Positions 35,430 through 44,111 of a stretch of 64,000 bases of DNA are shown here, in pieces; position 1 is the stretch's first letter, and each line of letters begins with the position of its first letter. Under the pieces are notes generated by a model, which searched no databases, was not told the origin of the DNA, and saw nothing but the letters and a program-made list of their open reading frames with translations. The DNA comes from Parabacteroides acidifaciens. GTDB lineage: Bacteria > Bacteroidota > Bacteroidia > Bacteroidales > Tannerellaceae. The stretch covers positions 1 to 64,000 of the forward strand of contig NZ_QREV01000019.1 in assembly GCF_003363715.1 (NCBI RefSeq), written 5' to 3'. A program made the position numbers and the translations under genes.

Positions 35430-36506
35430 ATGACTAATCAACAAAGTAAAATACAAAGTCCCACCGATATGTGTATCATTACAACCTATCGGTGCCCCAT
35501 GCAGTGTAAAATGTGTGACATTTGGCAGAATCCTACGGAGAAAAGTAAAGAAATCCAGCCAAAGGAATTGGAACTGTTGCCTAATGTGAAGTTTGTCAAT
35601 ATTACAGGAGGAGAGCCTTTCATACGGGAAGACCTGGATGAAATTGTAGAAGTCCTTTTCAAGAAGTCGCCGCGTGTGGTTATTTCTACATCCGGCTGGT
35701 TTGAAGACCGTGTTATCAAATTGGCTGAAAAATATCCGAATATAGGTGTCAGGATAAGCATTGAAGGATTATCTCAGAAGAATGATGAATTGAGAGGCCG
35801 TAAAGGTGGATTTGATAAAGGCCTGAGAACGCTTCTTGCATTACGTGAAATGGGGGTTAAGGATATCGGATTTGGCATAACCGTATCGAATAATAATTCT
35901 GAGGATATGCTATCCTTATATCATTTGGCCAAACAATTGAATCTTGAATTTGCTACGGCTGCGTTTCATAATTCATACTATTTTCACAAGTATGACAATG
36001 TCATAACCAATAAGACGGAGGTTATTTCCAATTTTGAGAAACTTATTTCTTTGCAGATGCAAGAGTCGTCTCCCAAATCCTGGTTCAGGGCATTTTTTAA
36101 TAACGGATTGATCAATTATATCGAAGGAAACCGGAGAATGCTGCCTTGTGAGGCTGGTTTGGTTAACTTCTTTGTCGATCCTTACGGCGAGGTGTATCCA
36201 TGCAATGGCCTTGAAGAGAAGTATTGGAAAGAAAGTATGGGGAATATCCGTAATGTGACTGATTTTCAGGAAATCTGGCAAAGCGAACAGGCTCAAAGAG
36301 TCAGAGAACAAGTTCGCAAATGTCCTAAAAACTGCTGGATGGTAGGTACTGCGTCTCCTGTTATGAAAAAGTATATTCGCTATCCGTTGCAATGGGTTAT
36401 AAAGAACAAAATGAATAGCCTGTTGAATAAGCCTTTGTGTTTGGAGAAGAAATGGTATGATGTGGGTCAGGATCCGGAGCAAGGTTCTTTAAAAGAAAAA
36501 TTATGA
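35430..36506 (+). CDS. Radical SAM/SPASM protein in the polysaccharide locus
   Basis: A 358-aa protein with a radical SAM cluster motif TYRCPMQCKMCDIW (Cx3Cx2C), the GGEP motif (NITGGEPFIRED) and a C-terminal SPASM-like region with further Cys residues (GEVYPCNGLEEKYW, VRKCPKNCWMVG) for auxiliary iron-sulfur binding. SPASM proteins often modify peptides, but some act on sugars or lipids. No precursor-peptide gene is visible here. It overlaps the next GT4 gene by 4 bp, so it belongs to the glycan operon, and a modifying role on a glycan, lipid carrier or surface protein is a guess. Confidence 0.85.
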   Translation: MTNQQSKIQSPTDMCIITTYRCPMQCKMCDIWQNPTEKSKEIQPKELELLPNVKFVNITGGEPFIREDLDEIVEVLFKKSPRVVISTSGWFEDRVIKLAEKYPNIGVRISIEGLSQKNDELRGRKGGFDKGLRTLLALREMGVKDIGFGITVSNNNSEDMLSLYHLAKQLNLEFATAAFHNSYYFHKYDNVITNKTEVISNFEKLISLQMQESSPKSWFRAFFNNGLINYIEGNRRMLPCEAGLVNFFVDPYGEVYPCNGLEEKYWKESMGNIRNVTDFQEIWQSEQAQRVREQVRKCPKNCWMVGTASPVMKKYIRYPLQWVIKNKMNSLLNKPLCLEKKWYDVGQDPEQGSLKEKL

Positions 36507-37594
36507 GAATAGTGGTCGTCGGGCTAAGAGGCTTTCCTAATATACAAGGTGGAGTAGAGACACATTGTGAGGAGTTATTTCCCAGAATAGCAAAGATGGG
36601 ACATGAAATCATAGTGGTCAGAAGGAAGAACTTTGTGAAAGAGAATCCTCCCCGCTCTGAATATAGAGGTGTTAAATTCAAGGATATTCCAAGCCCTTCC
36701 ATATCGGGCTTGGAAGCCGCTGTTCATACCGCCTTCGGTATTTTGTATGCCAAAAAAGTGCGTGCAGACATTCTTCACGTTCAGGCAATAGGCCCTTCTG
36801 TTATGATCCCTTTGGCCAGGCTGTTGGGCCTCCGGGTTGTTATGACGCATCACGGTCCGGATTATGATCGGGACAAATGGGGAATATTTGCAAAATTCAT
36901 ACTTCGGTTAGGGGAACGTTTTGCTGCAATGGGGGCAAAGGATATTATATCCATATCCACTGTTATTTCGGATATTCTGAAAGAAAAATATAAGCGGGTA
37001 AAGCGGGTACACCTTATCTTTAATGGAATTACGTCTTTTGATGGAATCACTGATTCTACGGATTATTTGGATAGTATCCATTTATCTCCCGGTAAATATA
37101 TATTGGCAGTCGGCCGGTTTGTGGAAGAAAAAAGATTTGACAAACTGATTGAGGCATATATAAAACTTCATCTTAAAGATTATAAATTAATAATTGCCGG
37201 GGATACGGATTATCCTACATCGTATGCACATTTTCTCAAGACATTCGCCCTTGAGAATGAAGTAATCATTCCGGGCATTGTCAAGGGGGAAAAGTTGTAT
37301 CAATTATATAAACATGCAGCATTGTTTGTCCTTCCTTCTTCTCATGAAGGTTTGCCGATCACCTTGTTAGAGGCAATGGCCTGCCGGCAAAAAGTATTGG
37401 TCAGTGATATTCCGGCAAACAAAGCTGTCGGTTTGCCGGAAAAGAATTATTTCAAATTGGATGATATAGAAGATATGATGCATCATATTAAGGATTTGTT
37501 GAACAATGGACAGACGAATCAGACATATGATCTGTCAAAATACGATTGGGATAATATCGCAAAAGAGACAGAGAAGGTCTATTTGACAAAATAA
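36503..37594 (+). CDS. Glycosyltransferase family 4
   Basis: A 363-aa GT-B transferase. It opens VVGLRGFPNIQGGVETHCEE, the glycine-rich loop of capsule GT4 enzymes, with THHGPDYDRDKWG in the middle and the retaining motif HEGLPITLLEAMACRQ in the donor domain (AVGRFVEEKRFDKLIEAY). Last plus-strand gene of the locus, joined by ATGA to the radical SAM gene and followed by a hairpin and repeat region. Confidence 0.9.
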   Translation: MRIVVVGLRGFPNIQGGVETHCEELFPRIAKMGHEIIVVRRKNFVKENPPRSEYRGVKFKDIPSPSISGLEAAVHTAFGILYAKKVRADILHVQAIGPSVMIPLARLLGLRVVMTHHGPDYDRDKWGIFAKFILRLGERFAAMGAKDIISISTVISDILKEKYKRVKRVHLIFNGITSFDGITDSTDYLDSIHLSPGKYILAVGRFVEEKRFDKLIEAYIKLHLKDYKLIIAGDTDYPTSYAHFLKTFALENEVIIPGIVKGEKLYQLYKHAALFVLPSSHEGLPITLLEAMACRQKVLVSDIPANKAVGLPEKNYFKLDDIEDMMHHIKDLLNNGQTNQTYDLSKYDWDNIAKETEKVYLTK

Positions 37595-37617
37595 AGGGCT
37601 GTGTCAGCAAGCGTGAA

Positions 37618-37637
37618 GGTCCTGACTCGTCAGGACC
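37618..37637. terminator. Hairpin at the end of the polysaccharide locus
   Basis: GGTCCTGAC pairs perfectly with GTCAGGACC across two bases, 24 nt after the last plus-strand stop. No T run follows in either direction, so it may be an RNA-end or Rho-linked structure rather than a simple intrinsic terminator. Confidence 0.5.
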
Positions 37638-37761
37638 GGTTGTAAAATGGTATTGCAGTACTTCATGGGGCTATAGTGCCGTAAAGGAATGAATAACCCG
37701 GCAGATAGAATGAACGATGCGGAATGTGTGCCTCCTCCATACCTACCCGCTATTCATGTCA

Positions 37762-37849
37762 CAGCCGTGAAACGAAAGAAATCCAATTGTAACATAGAAG
37801 GAAGACAGTTGTGACATGAAAGGAATACAGCCGTAACATGCAATAGAGG
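37762..37849. repeat. Degenerate tandem array B, 22-bp period, core GTnAC-ATG
   Basis: Four consecutive 22-bp units start at 37762, 37784, 37806 and 37828, each CA-n3-GTnA(A/C)-n followed by an A/G-rich tail. Units 2-4 share GTAACAT or GTGACAT. The array occupies the middle of the 310-bp convergent gap (37595-37904), which has no credible gene. Period and arrangement match arrays near 19.05 kb and 55.1 kb. Confidence 0.65.
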
Positions 37850-37904
37850 ACCGATGTTTACCCGTTATTGATTCATTTTTTCTTGGAACTGCATCTGTAT
37901 AAAC

Positions 37905-38942
37905 TTAATATCCGAGGTGCTTCTTTAAAAACTCGGCAATCTGTCTTCCCATAGCATATCGGGAAAAATTTTCCAAATACATTTTTCTCGCATTTTCACC
38001 TATCTCATTTCGTCTCTTATCATCTGATAGAAACTCACATACCTGTTGTGCAAATAAATCTATATCTTTTGCGATTGCGACACCGTTATATCCATCTTTT
38101 ATGTACATCTCTTGCAATGTGCTTGGCGTTGTAACAATAGTGGTTCTTTTCAACATCATGCTATTAAGCAAGACGGTGTCTCCGGAGCATATAGTTCCAT
38201 CGTTAATCGGGATTATTACCAAATCAGCATTGGCAATCCAAGGAAATTGTTCATCTCCTGTGATATCGTTCCTTAAGATGATATTCTTGGGCAATTCCTT
38301 TTTAGGAATGTAGGTATCACTGATAATTACCAATCTGTGTTTTTCCAGACAGGGAGTACCCCAAACCGATACCAGAAAATCGAAATCCCTGTTTGAGCGT
38401 CCAATAGTCAAACTATAGTCGGAACAATCGACCTTTGATTGTTTCCAATTATCAAATAAGTCAGGAACACCAAACCCTCTTACGATGAATTTGCTTTTAT
38501 CGACACCCAGTTCTTCGCTACAGCTTTCAACATAGTTATAGCTTGGCACATGCATAAAATCCAAATAGATATTATCTACGCAGTACTTCATGTATTTATA
38601 GTAAATGGAACCTAAGAATCCTTTCTTTCTTTTGTAAGTGAAATTCAGAGCAACGATTTTAGTGGATTTCTTGACTTTAAACAGTCTGCAATAGAAAGCC
38701 ATGTTTAAAGCATAAAATTGTTGCCATCCCAACAACAGGTCGCATTTTTCCCTACTTAAAAAGAATAGTAAGGGAGCCATAAAGTATTTGATATAGCGGA
38801 ATATATTGATAAGTTTATTTTTTTGTCCATAATCACTGCGTGCAACTTTGATTGTGCAATCTTCTTTCAAAACAGAAGAGATGGCTTCTGAAAAGGTTTG
38901 TACTTCTTCTCTATCACAATCAACAAATAAAATACATTTCAT
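37905..38942 (-). CDS. Glycosyltransferase, GT-B fold (family 4-like, divergent)
   Basis: A 345-aa protein with the two-domain GT-B outline: N-terminal CILFVDCDREEVQTF; a C-terminal donor half with LTIGRSNRDFDFLVS, ITGDEQFPWIANADLVIIPI and NDGTICSGDTVLLNSMML, then YNGVAIAKDIDLFAQQV. The usual E-x7-E motif is weak, so the family call is less certain than for its neighbours. It is 24 bp downstream of another GT gene on the same strand and convergent with the main locus. Low GC. Confidence 0.75.
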   Translation of the reverse strand: MKCILFVDCDREEVQTFSEAISSVLKEDCTIKVARSDYGQKNKLINIFRYIKYFMAPLLFFLSREKCDLLLGWQQFYALNMAFYCRLFKVKKSTKIVALNFTYKRKKGFLGSIYYKYMKYCVDNIYLDFMHVPSYNYVESCSEELGVDKSKFIVRGFGVPDLFDNWKQSKVDCSDYSLTIGRSNRDFDFLVSVWGTPCLEKHRLVIISDTYIPKKELPKNIILRNDITGDEQFPWIANADLVIIPINDGTICSGDTVLLNSMMLKRTTIVTTPSTLQEMYIKDGYNGVAIAKDIDLFAQQVCEFLSDDKRRNEIGENARKMYLENFSRYAMGRQIAEFLKKHLGY

Positions 38943-38966
38943 ACTCTTAATGCTTATGATTATTTA

Positions 38967-40118
38967 TTACGACTTGGAATTCAATAGTTTATTAAATAAA
39001 TTCTCCCATTGTCCCATGACCTGTTCAACGGAATAGCGCATGATGTTGGATCTGGCTTTTTCTCCCATCCGGCAACGGAGAGGCTCGTCACCCATAAGAA
39101 GAGACAGCTTTTCTGATAAAGCTTGAATATCACCGACCGGTGTAATAAAGCCATCTTCTCCCTGTGATATAATTTCTGAAGGACCACAAGGTGCCGCAAA
39201 GCTTATGCATGGCAAACCGCATGCCATTGCTTCCGGTAGAACCATTGGAAAACCTTCGTAGCGAGAACTCATTACATAAATAGAGGCATTCAAGTACTTG
39301 TCGGCAATGTCACGTGTCGGTGGAAAAATATGTACGGAATCGCCAATCGCATATTGCTGGATAATTGATTGTAATTTTCCGTAATCTTCCCCTTGTCCAT
39401 AGATGGCAAGCTGCCAGTCCGGATGCTTTTGAACCACTTTGTTCCAAGCTTCCAGTAGCATGTCATATCCTTTTTGCACGGTTAGCCGTCCTACGCTGAT
39501 TACTTGTTTGTTCAGGCAAGTGGAACTTTTTTCAGGTATGAAGGATATTGCATTGGTGATTACATGTAGATTTCGGATATTTTTCCAATCTTTCGCATCT
39601 TCTTTTGTCAATACTACAAATGCATCATAATGGTTGATAAATGATTGTTTACGCCATTCTTTCGTTAAAGCAAACCACTTCTGATATGTAGGGGCTCCGT
39701 TATATTTGAGTTCAATAGCACGCGAATAGCGGGAAAAATGATATTGCAATATTTTCAGGCTTCCGTCTTTTAACGAGTGAAGAAAAGAGAGTTCGTGATC
39801 AAATAGGGAGATTGTAAAATCCGGTCGCAATACATGCAAGAGTTCATTTAACTTGCGTTTATGCTCCTTTCCTTTCCGTATCCGATTCCATATCTTCACC
39901 GGAGACATGGAGTTATTAACTGCCTCGTAACATATGTTGAGATTATGGAAATTAATTTTATCGGAGAATTCGAATGCCGGCTTTTCCCGTTGAGGAATCT
40001 CTGTTGTCACAATATGTACGTCATGTCCATGTTCTGCAAAATGATTTGCTTGGATGGAGAGTGTTCGTTCTGTTCCTCCAGCCCGTGAATGGTCGGAAAT
40101 ACAATATACAATTTTCAT
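38967..40118 (-). CDS. Glycosyltransferase family 4
   Basis: A 383-aa GT-B enzyme: ISDHSRAGGTERTLSIQANH (N-terminal glycine loop), ISVGRLTVQKGYDMLLEAW and the retaining motif YEGFPMVLPEAMACGLPC. This N-terminus is typical of enzymes adding N-acetylhexosamine or galactose residues, but the donor is not certain. It lies between the sialidase-like gene (50 bp upstream) and the divergent GT-B gene, all on the minus strand. Confidence 0.9.
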   Translation of the reverse strand: MKIVYCISDHSRAGGTERTLSIQANHFAEHGHDVHIVTTEIPQREKPAFEFSDKINFHNLNICYEAVNNSMSPVKIWNRIRKGKEHKRKLNELLHVLRPDFTISLFDHELSFLHSLKDGSLKILQYHFSRYSRAIELKYNGAPTYQKWFALTKEWRKQSFINHYDAFVVLTKEDAKDWKNIRNLHVITNAISFIPEKSSTCLNKQVISVGRLTVQKGYDMLLEAWNKVVQKHPDWQLAIYGQGEDYGKLQSIIQQYAIGDSVHIFPPTRDIADKYLNASIYVMSSRYEGFPMVLPEAMACGLPCISFAAPCGPSEIISQGEDGFITPVGDIQALSEKLSLLMGDEPLRCRMGEKARSNIMRYSVEQVMGQWENLFNKLLNSKS

Positions 40119-40168
40119 GATACGATAATTTAAATAGAATGGTGTATCTTTAGTTTTGACATATCTGC

Positions 40169-41266
40169 TTAATATTTTGTATACACCAATTTTAAGCTGC
40201 CCAGCCCCATTTTTTCCTTTTCAGCTATACTATATAAGATAAGCATTTCATTTGCTGATAAAAATTCAATGGCAGGATAACAAGCTGAATATCCTTTTTT
40301 ATTTTCAAGGATGGACTTTCTTTTCCAGCTTTGGCCTTCATCCATAGATCCTGCAACACAGAGAGGCATCCGCTCTTCATTACTCATATTCCAAACAGCG
40401 ACAAGAGCATCCGTGTATGGATTTCTGGCAATTGAAGCTGGCGACAAAGGTGATTGGAGGGTACTGGATGTTACTTTGCTCCAGGAATACCCTTTGTCTT
40501 TCGAATATGAATAGTATTGCCATCCCCAATTTGTCCTGATATACATCAGGACATTTCCATTTAGCAATTCTATGATTCCCGGTTCTTGAAAAATCAAACC
40601 TTTTTGAGCAAAAGGAACAGAGTTACCTTGATGCCAGGTTTTTCCTAAGTCATCAGAATAGTAACAGTAGATTGTGCCGTTCCCTTGAAATACTCCATCC
40701 TTAAAAGAATGTTTGGATACAGGGATTACAATTCTTCCCGTCGATAATTGAATTGCCCGGCTATTATTCATTACGAAATATCCACTTTCCGGCTTGATAC
40801 ATGCTATCGGCTCAGACCAGGTTTCAGCGTCGTCATTGGAAAACCTGACAACAGGATAGCAATCCGTATTACTGTTTTTTACAAGATAGAACAAGGCGAT
40901 CGTATTGTTGCTTAACTTCAACAGGGAGGCCGACATGACGTTTAAACTATTTTCCCGGTTTATAAATTCAGTTTCCTCAGACCAACTTTTTCCTCTGTCT
41001 GTAGAAATACGCTTAACTAACGTTGCCGGGCTATGATCATAAAAATCTCCGTGAAATTTTGTGTACACTAATAGAAGGAGATTTTCTCTGATCTGTATAA
41101 TATCCCCTTCGCTTCTTCTTGGTATGTCCAATGATGATTCGATAAATAGTGATTCTGATTTTAATGCATAGGTTAAGATTTCTTCTTCTATTTCTTCCGA
41201 AGAACAACTAATGAAACAACAAACGAGGATAAAATAAATCCAGTTGAAATTTACATTCTTAGCCAT
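40169..41266 (-). CDS. Sialidase-like lipoprotein (six-bladed propeller with Asp-boxes)
   Basis: A 365-aa exported protein: N-terminal hydrophobic signal with lipobox FISC, then a BNR/sialidase-type beta-propeller with at least five Asp-boxes (STDRGKSWSE, SNDDAETWSE, SDDLGKTWHQ, SKDKGYSWSK, SMDEGQSWKR). SLDIPRRSEGDI may hold the first catalytic Arg. Later Arg residues (VRFSNDD; MYIRTNW) and Tyr near the end could complete the site, but activity cannot be assured. It sits beside a locus making a sialic-acid-like sugar, which suggests trimming or binding of nonulosonates; inference. A -7-like TATCTTTA precedes it (minus, 41298-41291). Confidence 0.82.
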   Translation of the reverse strand: MAKNVNFNWIYFILVCCFISCSSEEIEEEILTYALKSESLFIESSLDIPRRSEGDIIQIRENLLLLVYTKFHGDFYDHSPATLVKRISTDRGKSWSEETEFINRENSLNVMSASLLKLSNNTIALFYLVKNSNTDCYPVVRFSNDDAETWSEPIACIKPESGYFVMNNSRAIQLSTGRIVIPVSKHSFKDGVFQGNGTIYCYYSDDLGKTWHQGNSVPFAQKGLIFQEPGIIELLNGNVLMYIRTNWGWQYYSYSKDKGYSWSKVTSSTLQSPLSPASIARNPYTDALVAVWNMSNEERMPLCVAGSMDEGQSWKRKSILENKKGYSACYPAIEFLSANEMLILYSIAEKEKMGLGSLKLVYTKY

Positions 41267-41335
41267 ATCGAACCGTTAATTATTGTTTCGTAAAGATATA
41301 ACAATTACTCTATAAATCTTGCTCTTATAGTATTT

Positions 41336-41506
41336 TTAACATGTCCTTTGATTCTTGATTTTTTTTACATCCTTGAGGTTACATCCCGTACATCCGCAAC
41401 ACGGATCACCGGCTTTGGGAGGATGGGCTAACTGCTTGTATATTTTCCTGCCTATATACAAGAGGACGATGAGACCAATGATGATAATTGCTATTTCTTG
41501 CCACAT
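41336..41506 (-). CDS. FeoB-associated Cys-rich small membrane protein
   Basis: A 56-aa protein. It begins MWQEIAIIIIGLIVLLYIG, a single N-terminal membrane helix, followed by a basic linker and a Cys cluster CCGCTGC, ending in QRTC. This is the usual small partner encoded after feoB in Bacteroidetes and Firmicutes; the Cys cluster may bind iron or help assemble the transporter. It starts 18 bp after the feoAB stop on the same strand, so it is cotranscribed. Confidence 0.9.
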   Translation of the reverse strand: MWQEIAIIIIGLIVLLYIGRKIYKQLAHPPKAGDPCCGCTGCNLKDVKKIKNQRTC

Positions 41507-41524
41507 GGTGAAATGTTTTGTTGT

Positions 41525-44005
41525 TTATCCGAATAAATTCATAAAGAAATGTCCTGTCTGGTAGACAAGGCATGAGACAACCCATGCCAGCGTACAAGTA
41601 TAAGCAATCACGAAGAGCCCCCATTTCCAGGAACCCGATTCGTTCACTATCGCAGAAATGGTTGCGATACAGGGGAAATAGATCAGAACAAAGAGCATGA
41701 AACTCAACGCGATCAGAGGCGTGAACACAGGTTCGCCCTCTGCATTCCGGTCTTGTTTCAGGCGTTCGGTAAGAACCTGTTCGTCGTCTGATTCTCCGGT
41801 ATATAAAACGCTTAATGTGCTGACAACAACCTCCTTGGCTGCCATGCCAGTCAGCAGGCTGACGCTCATTTTCCAATCGAAGCCTAACGGATGAAGTATG
41901 GGCTGTATCGTTTGGCCGATACGTCCGATATAGGAATTTTGCTGATGCTCCATCGACTTCAGACGTTCCAGTTCGGCTATCGCTTCTGTTCTCTTTTCCT
42001 CGTTTGTTTCGGTTTGTTCTATTTCTGCAATTTGTTTGTCGAAAATGTCTCCGCCTTCCGAGTGGCGCGGGAAATAGCCGAGGAACCAGATGAGGATGGA
42101 TGCGATCAGGATGATGCCTCCCATCTTATGCAAGTATTGTTTGGCTTTTTCCCACATATGGATCACGATAGACTTTCCTGTCGGCATACGATAGGGGGGA
42201 AGCTCCATTACGAACGGCACGTCTTCCTCGTTAAAAAGGAAACGCTTGAATAAACGCGCCATCAGGACAGCCAGCAAGATACCCGAAGAGTAGAGGATTA
42301 ACATCACTGTTCCTGCCGTTTGTGGGAAGAAAGCTCCCGTCAGAAGGACGTAAACCGGAAGACGGGCGCTACAACTCATTAACGGATTGACCAGCATGGT
42401 TATCATCCGGCTATTCCGGCTTTCGATCGTACGGGATGCCATGATGGCCGGAACGTTACAACCGAACCCCATTACAAGCGGAATAAACGATTTTCCGTGC
42501 AGCCCCATCTTATGCATGATTTTATCCATGATGAAAGCGGCACGTGCCATGTAGCCCGAATCTTCCATAAAGGAGATGAATGCATAGAGTATCAGGATGT
42601 TGGGCAGGAATACGATAACACCTCCCACACCTCCGATTATGCCGTCTACCAACAGGTCTTTCAGCGGTCCTTCGCTCATGTTGCCTCGTACAAACTCACT
42701 GATCCAGCCTACGAGCGACTCGATCCATCCCATCGGGTATTCGCCGACACGGAAAGTCGCTTCAAACATAACCCACATGAAGAGGATAAAGATCGGGAAA
42801 CCTAAGACTTTGTGGGTGACAAAAAGGTCGATGATCTGTGTGCTGGTTGCTTCATGTATCTTGTTTGGCTCGTATGTCTCGCGCAGCGCACCGGAGATGA
42901 ATCCGTAACGGGCGTTCGTGAAAGCTGTTTCGCAGTCTTCTTTCAGAAGCGCTTCGATCTGTGCTGCGCAGCGGTCACGTTCCTGTATGACGGTTTCGGA
43001 TCCGGGTAATGCCTTTACAAACGATTCGACTTCGGGATCGCCTTCAAGGAGTTTGATAGAAAGGTATCGTTTGGAAAGGCTTTTTGAGACGTTCCCATTC
43101 AGTTTCAATTCGTGTCTTACACTGTAAATGGCCTTTTCCAACACATCGCCATAGTTGATATGGATATGGCGGAGCACCGGGTCTTCCTCTTCATACACTT
43201 TGATAACCCGATTAAAAAGATCTTCTATGCCAAAACCGGTTTTACTGACTGTCGGGACGATCGGAGTACCGATCATGCGTGCGAGCGATTCATGATCGAA
43301 CTTATTGCCATGGCGTTCCAGCTCGTCGTACATATTGAGAGCGATTACCATACGCATATCCATGTCGATCAGTTGGCAGGTCAGGTACAGGTTGCGTTCG
43401 AGGTTGGATGCATCGACTACGTTGATGACTACGTCCGGCTGCTCTTCGTTCAGATGTTTGCGGACGTAAAGTTCTTCCGGCGTGTAAGCCGACAACGAAT
43501 AAGTCCCCGGCAGGTCTACAATCTTAAACGTATATCCGTTTTGATGGAATGTTCCGGCTTTTGCATCGACTGTCACGCCACTGTAGTTTCCGACATGTTC
43601 GTGCGCGCCGGAAGCAAAGTTGAATAATGATGTTTTGCCGCAATTGGGATTACCCACCAATGCGACATTGATCGTCTTTCCTTTGTGCATGGCCATGGCC
43701 TGCAAGCTTTTGTTGGATGGCAGGATATAGGAATCGGCCGAACGGTTTTCCGGTTGAAGCGTGTCGGCTTCTGCAAATTCGGCAGCACTGACCACCTCTA
43801 TCATCTTTGCGTCATTTCGTCTTAAAGAGACGTCATAACCCATTACACGATAGTGGATTGGGTCTTTAAGTGGAGCGTTTTGTATGACATCGACTTCTTT
43901 CCCCCTGATAAATCCCATTTCGATAATGCGTTTGCGGAAGGCTCCGCGTCCCATTACCTTGACTATAACCCCTTTTTCGCCTGTGCGAAGTTCCGATAAT
44001 CTCAT
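41525..44005 (-). CDS. feoB: Ferrous iron transporter FeoA-FeoB fusion
   Basis: An 826-aa inner-membrane Fe(II) importer. Residues 1-75 are a FeoA SH3-like domain (MRLSELRTGEKGVIVKVMG). A short linker leads to the FeoB G domain with G1 at 118-125 (GNPNCGKT), switch NYSGVTVDAKAG, G3 DLPGTYSLSAY and G4 NMYD, followed by the guanine-dissociation-inhibitor helices and 8-10 membrane helices with two Gate repeats (MGFGCNVPAIMASR and GMAAKEVVVSTLSVLY). The fusion is normal for Bacteroidetes. No clear Fur box is seen. Confidence 0.97.
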   Translation of the reverse strand: MRLSELRTGEKGVIVKVMGRGAFRKRIIEMGFIRGKEVDVIQNAPLKDPIHYRVMGYDVSLRRNDAKMIEVVSAAEFAEADTLQPENRSADSYILPSNKSLQAMAMHKGKTINVALVGNPNCGKTSLFNFASGAHEHVGNYSGVTVDAKAGTFHQNGYTFKIVDLPGTYSLSAYTPEELYVRKHLNEEQPDVVINVVDASNLERNLYLTCQLIDMDMRMVIALNMYDELERHGNKFDHESLARMIGTPIVPTVSKTGFGIEDLFNRVIKVYEEEDPVLRHIHINYGDVLEKAIYSVRHELKLNGNVSKSLSKRYLSIKLLEGDPEVESFVKALPGSETVIQERDRCAAQIEALLKEDCETAFTNARYGFISGALRETYEPNKIHEATSTQIIDLFVTHKVLGFPIFILFMWVMFEATFRVGEYPMGWIESLVGWISEFVRGNMSEGPLKDLLVDGIIGGVGGVIVFLPNILILYAFISFMEDSGYMARAAFIMDKIMHKMGLHGKSFIPLVMGFGCNVPAIMASRTIESRNSRMITMLVNPLMSCSARLPVYVLLTGAFFPQTAGTVMLILYSSGILLAVLMARLFKRFLFNEEDVPFVMELPPYRMPTGKSIVIHMWEKAKQYLHKMGGIILIASILIWFLGYFPRHSEGGDIFDKQIAEIEQTETNEEKRTEAIAELERLKSMEHQQNSYIGRIGQTIQPILHPLGFDWKMSVSLLTGMAAKEVVVSTLSVLYTGESDDEQVLTERLKQDRNAEGEPVFTPLIALSFMLFVLIYFPCIATISAIVNESGSWKWGLFVIAYTCTLAWVVSCLVYQTGHFFMNLFG

Positions 44006-44022
44006 CTTTTTTTAATCTTGCG

Positions 44023-44030
44023 CAAAGGTA
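44023..44030 (-). promoter_or_regulatory. feoAB promoter -7 element
   Basis: On the minus strand TACCTTTG (44030 to 44023) matches TAnnTTTG, 17 bp before the feoAB ATG. Confidence 0.65.
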
Positions 44031-44077
44031 GTATGAAATGGTAATATGGTCAATACCGTATTGTAGGTATTTTTTGT

Positions 44078-44085
44078 TAGTTTTG
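44078..44085 (+). promoter_or_regulatory. folK promoter -7 element
   Basis: TAGTTTTG matches TAnnTTTG, 26 bp upstream of the folK ATG, in the short gap shared with the divergent feoAB promoter. Confidence 0.6.
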
Positions 44086-44111
44086 CGTTTGAAAAGGCTT
44101 TAATATACACT

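Noticed and set aside
20291-41266. Prophage or integrative element
   Set aside because: No integrase, phage structural or conjugation genes and no att-like repeats were found; the AT-rich content is explained by an exchangeable glycan locus.
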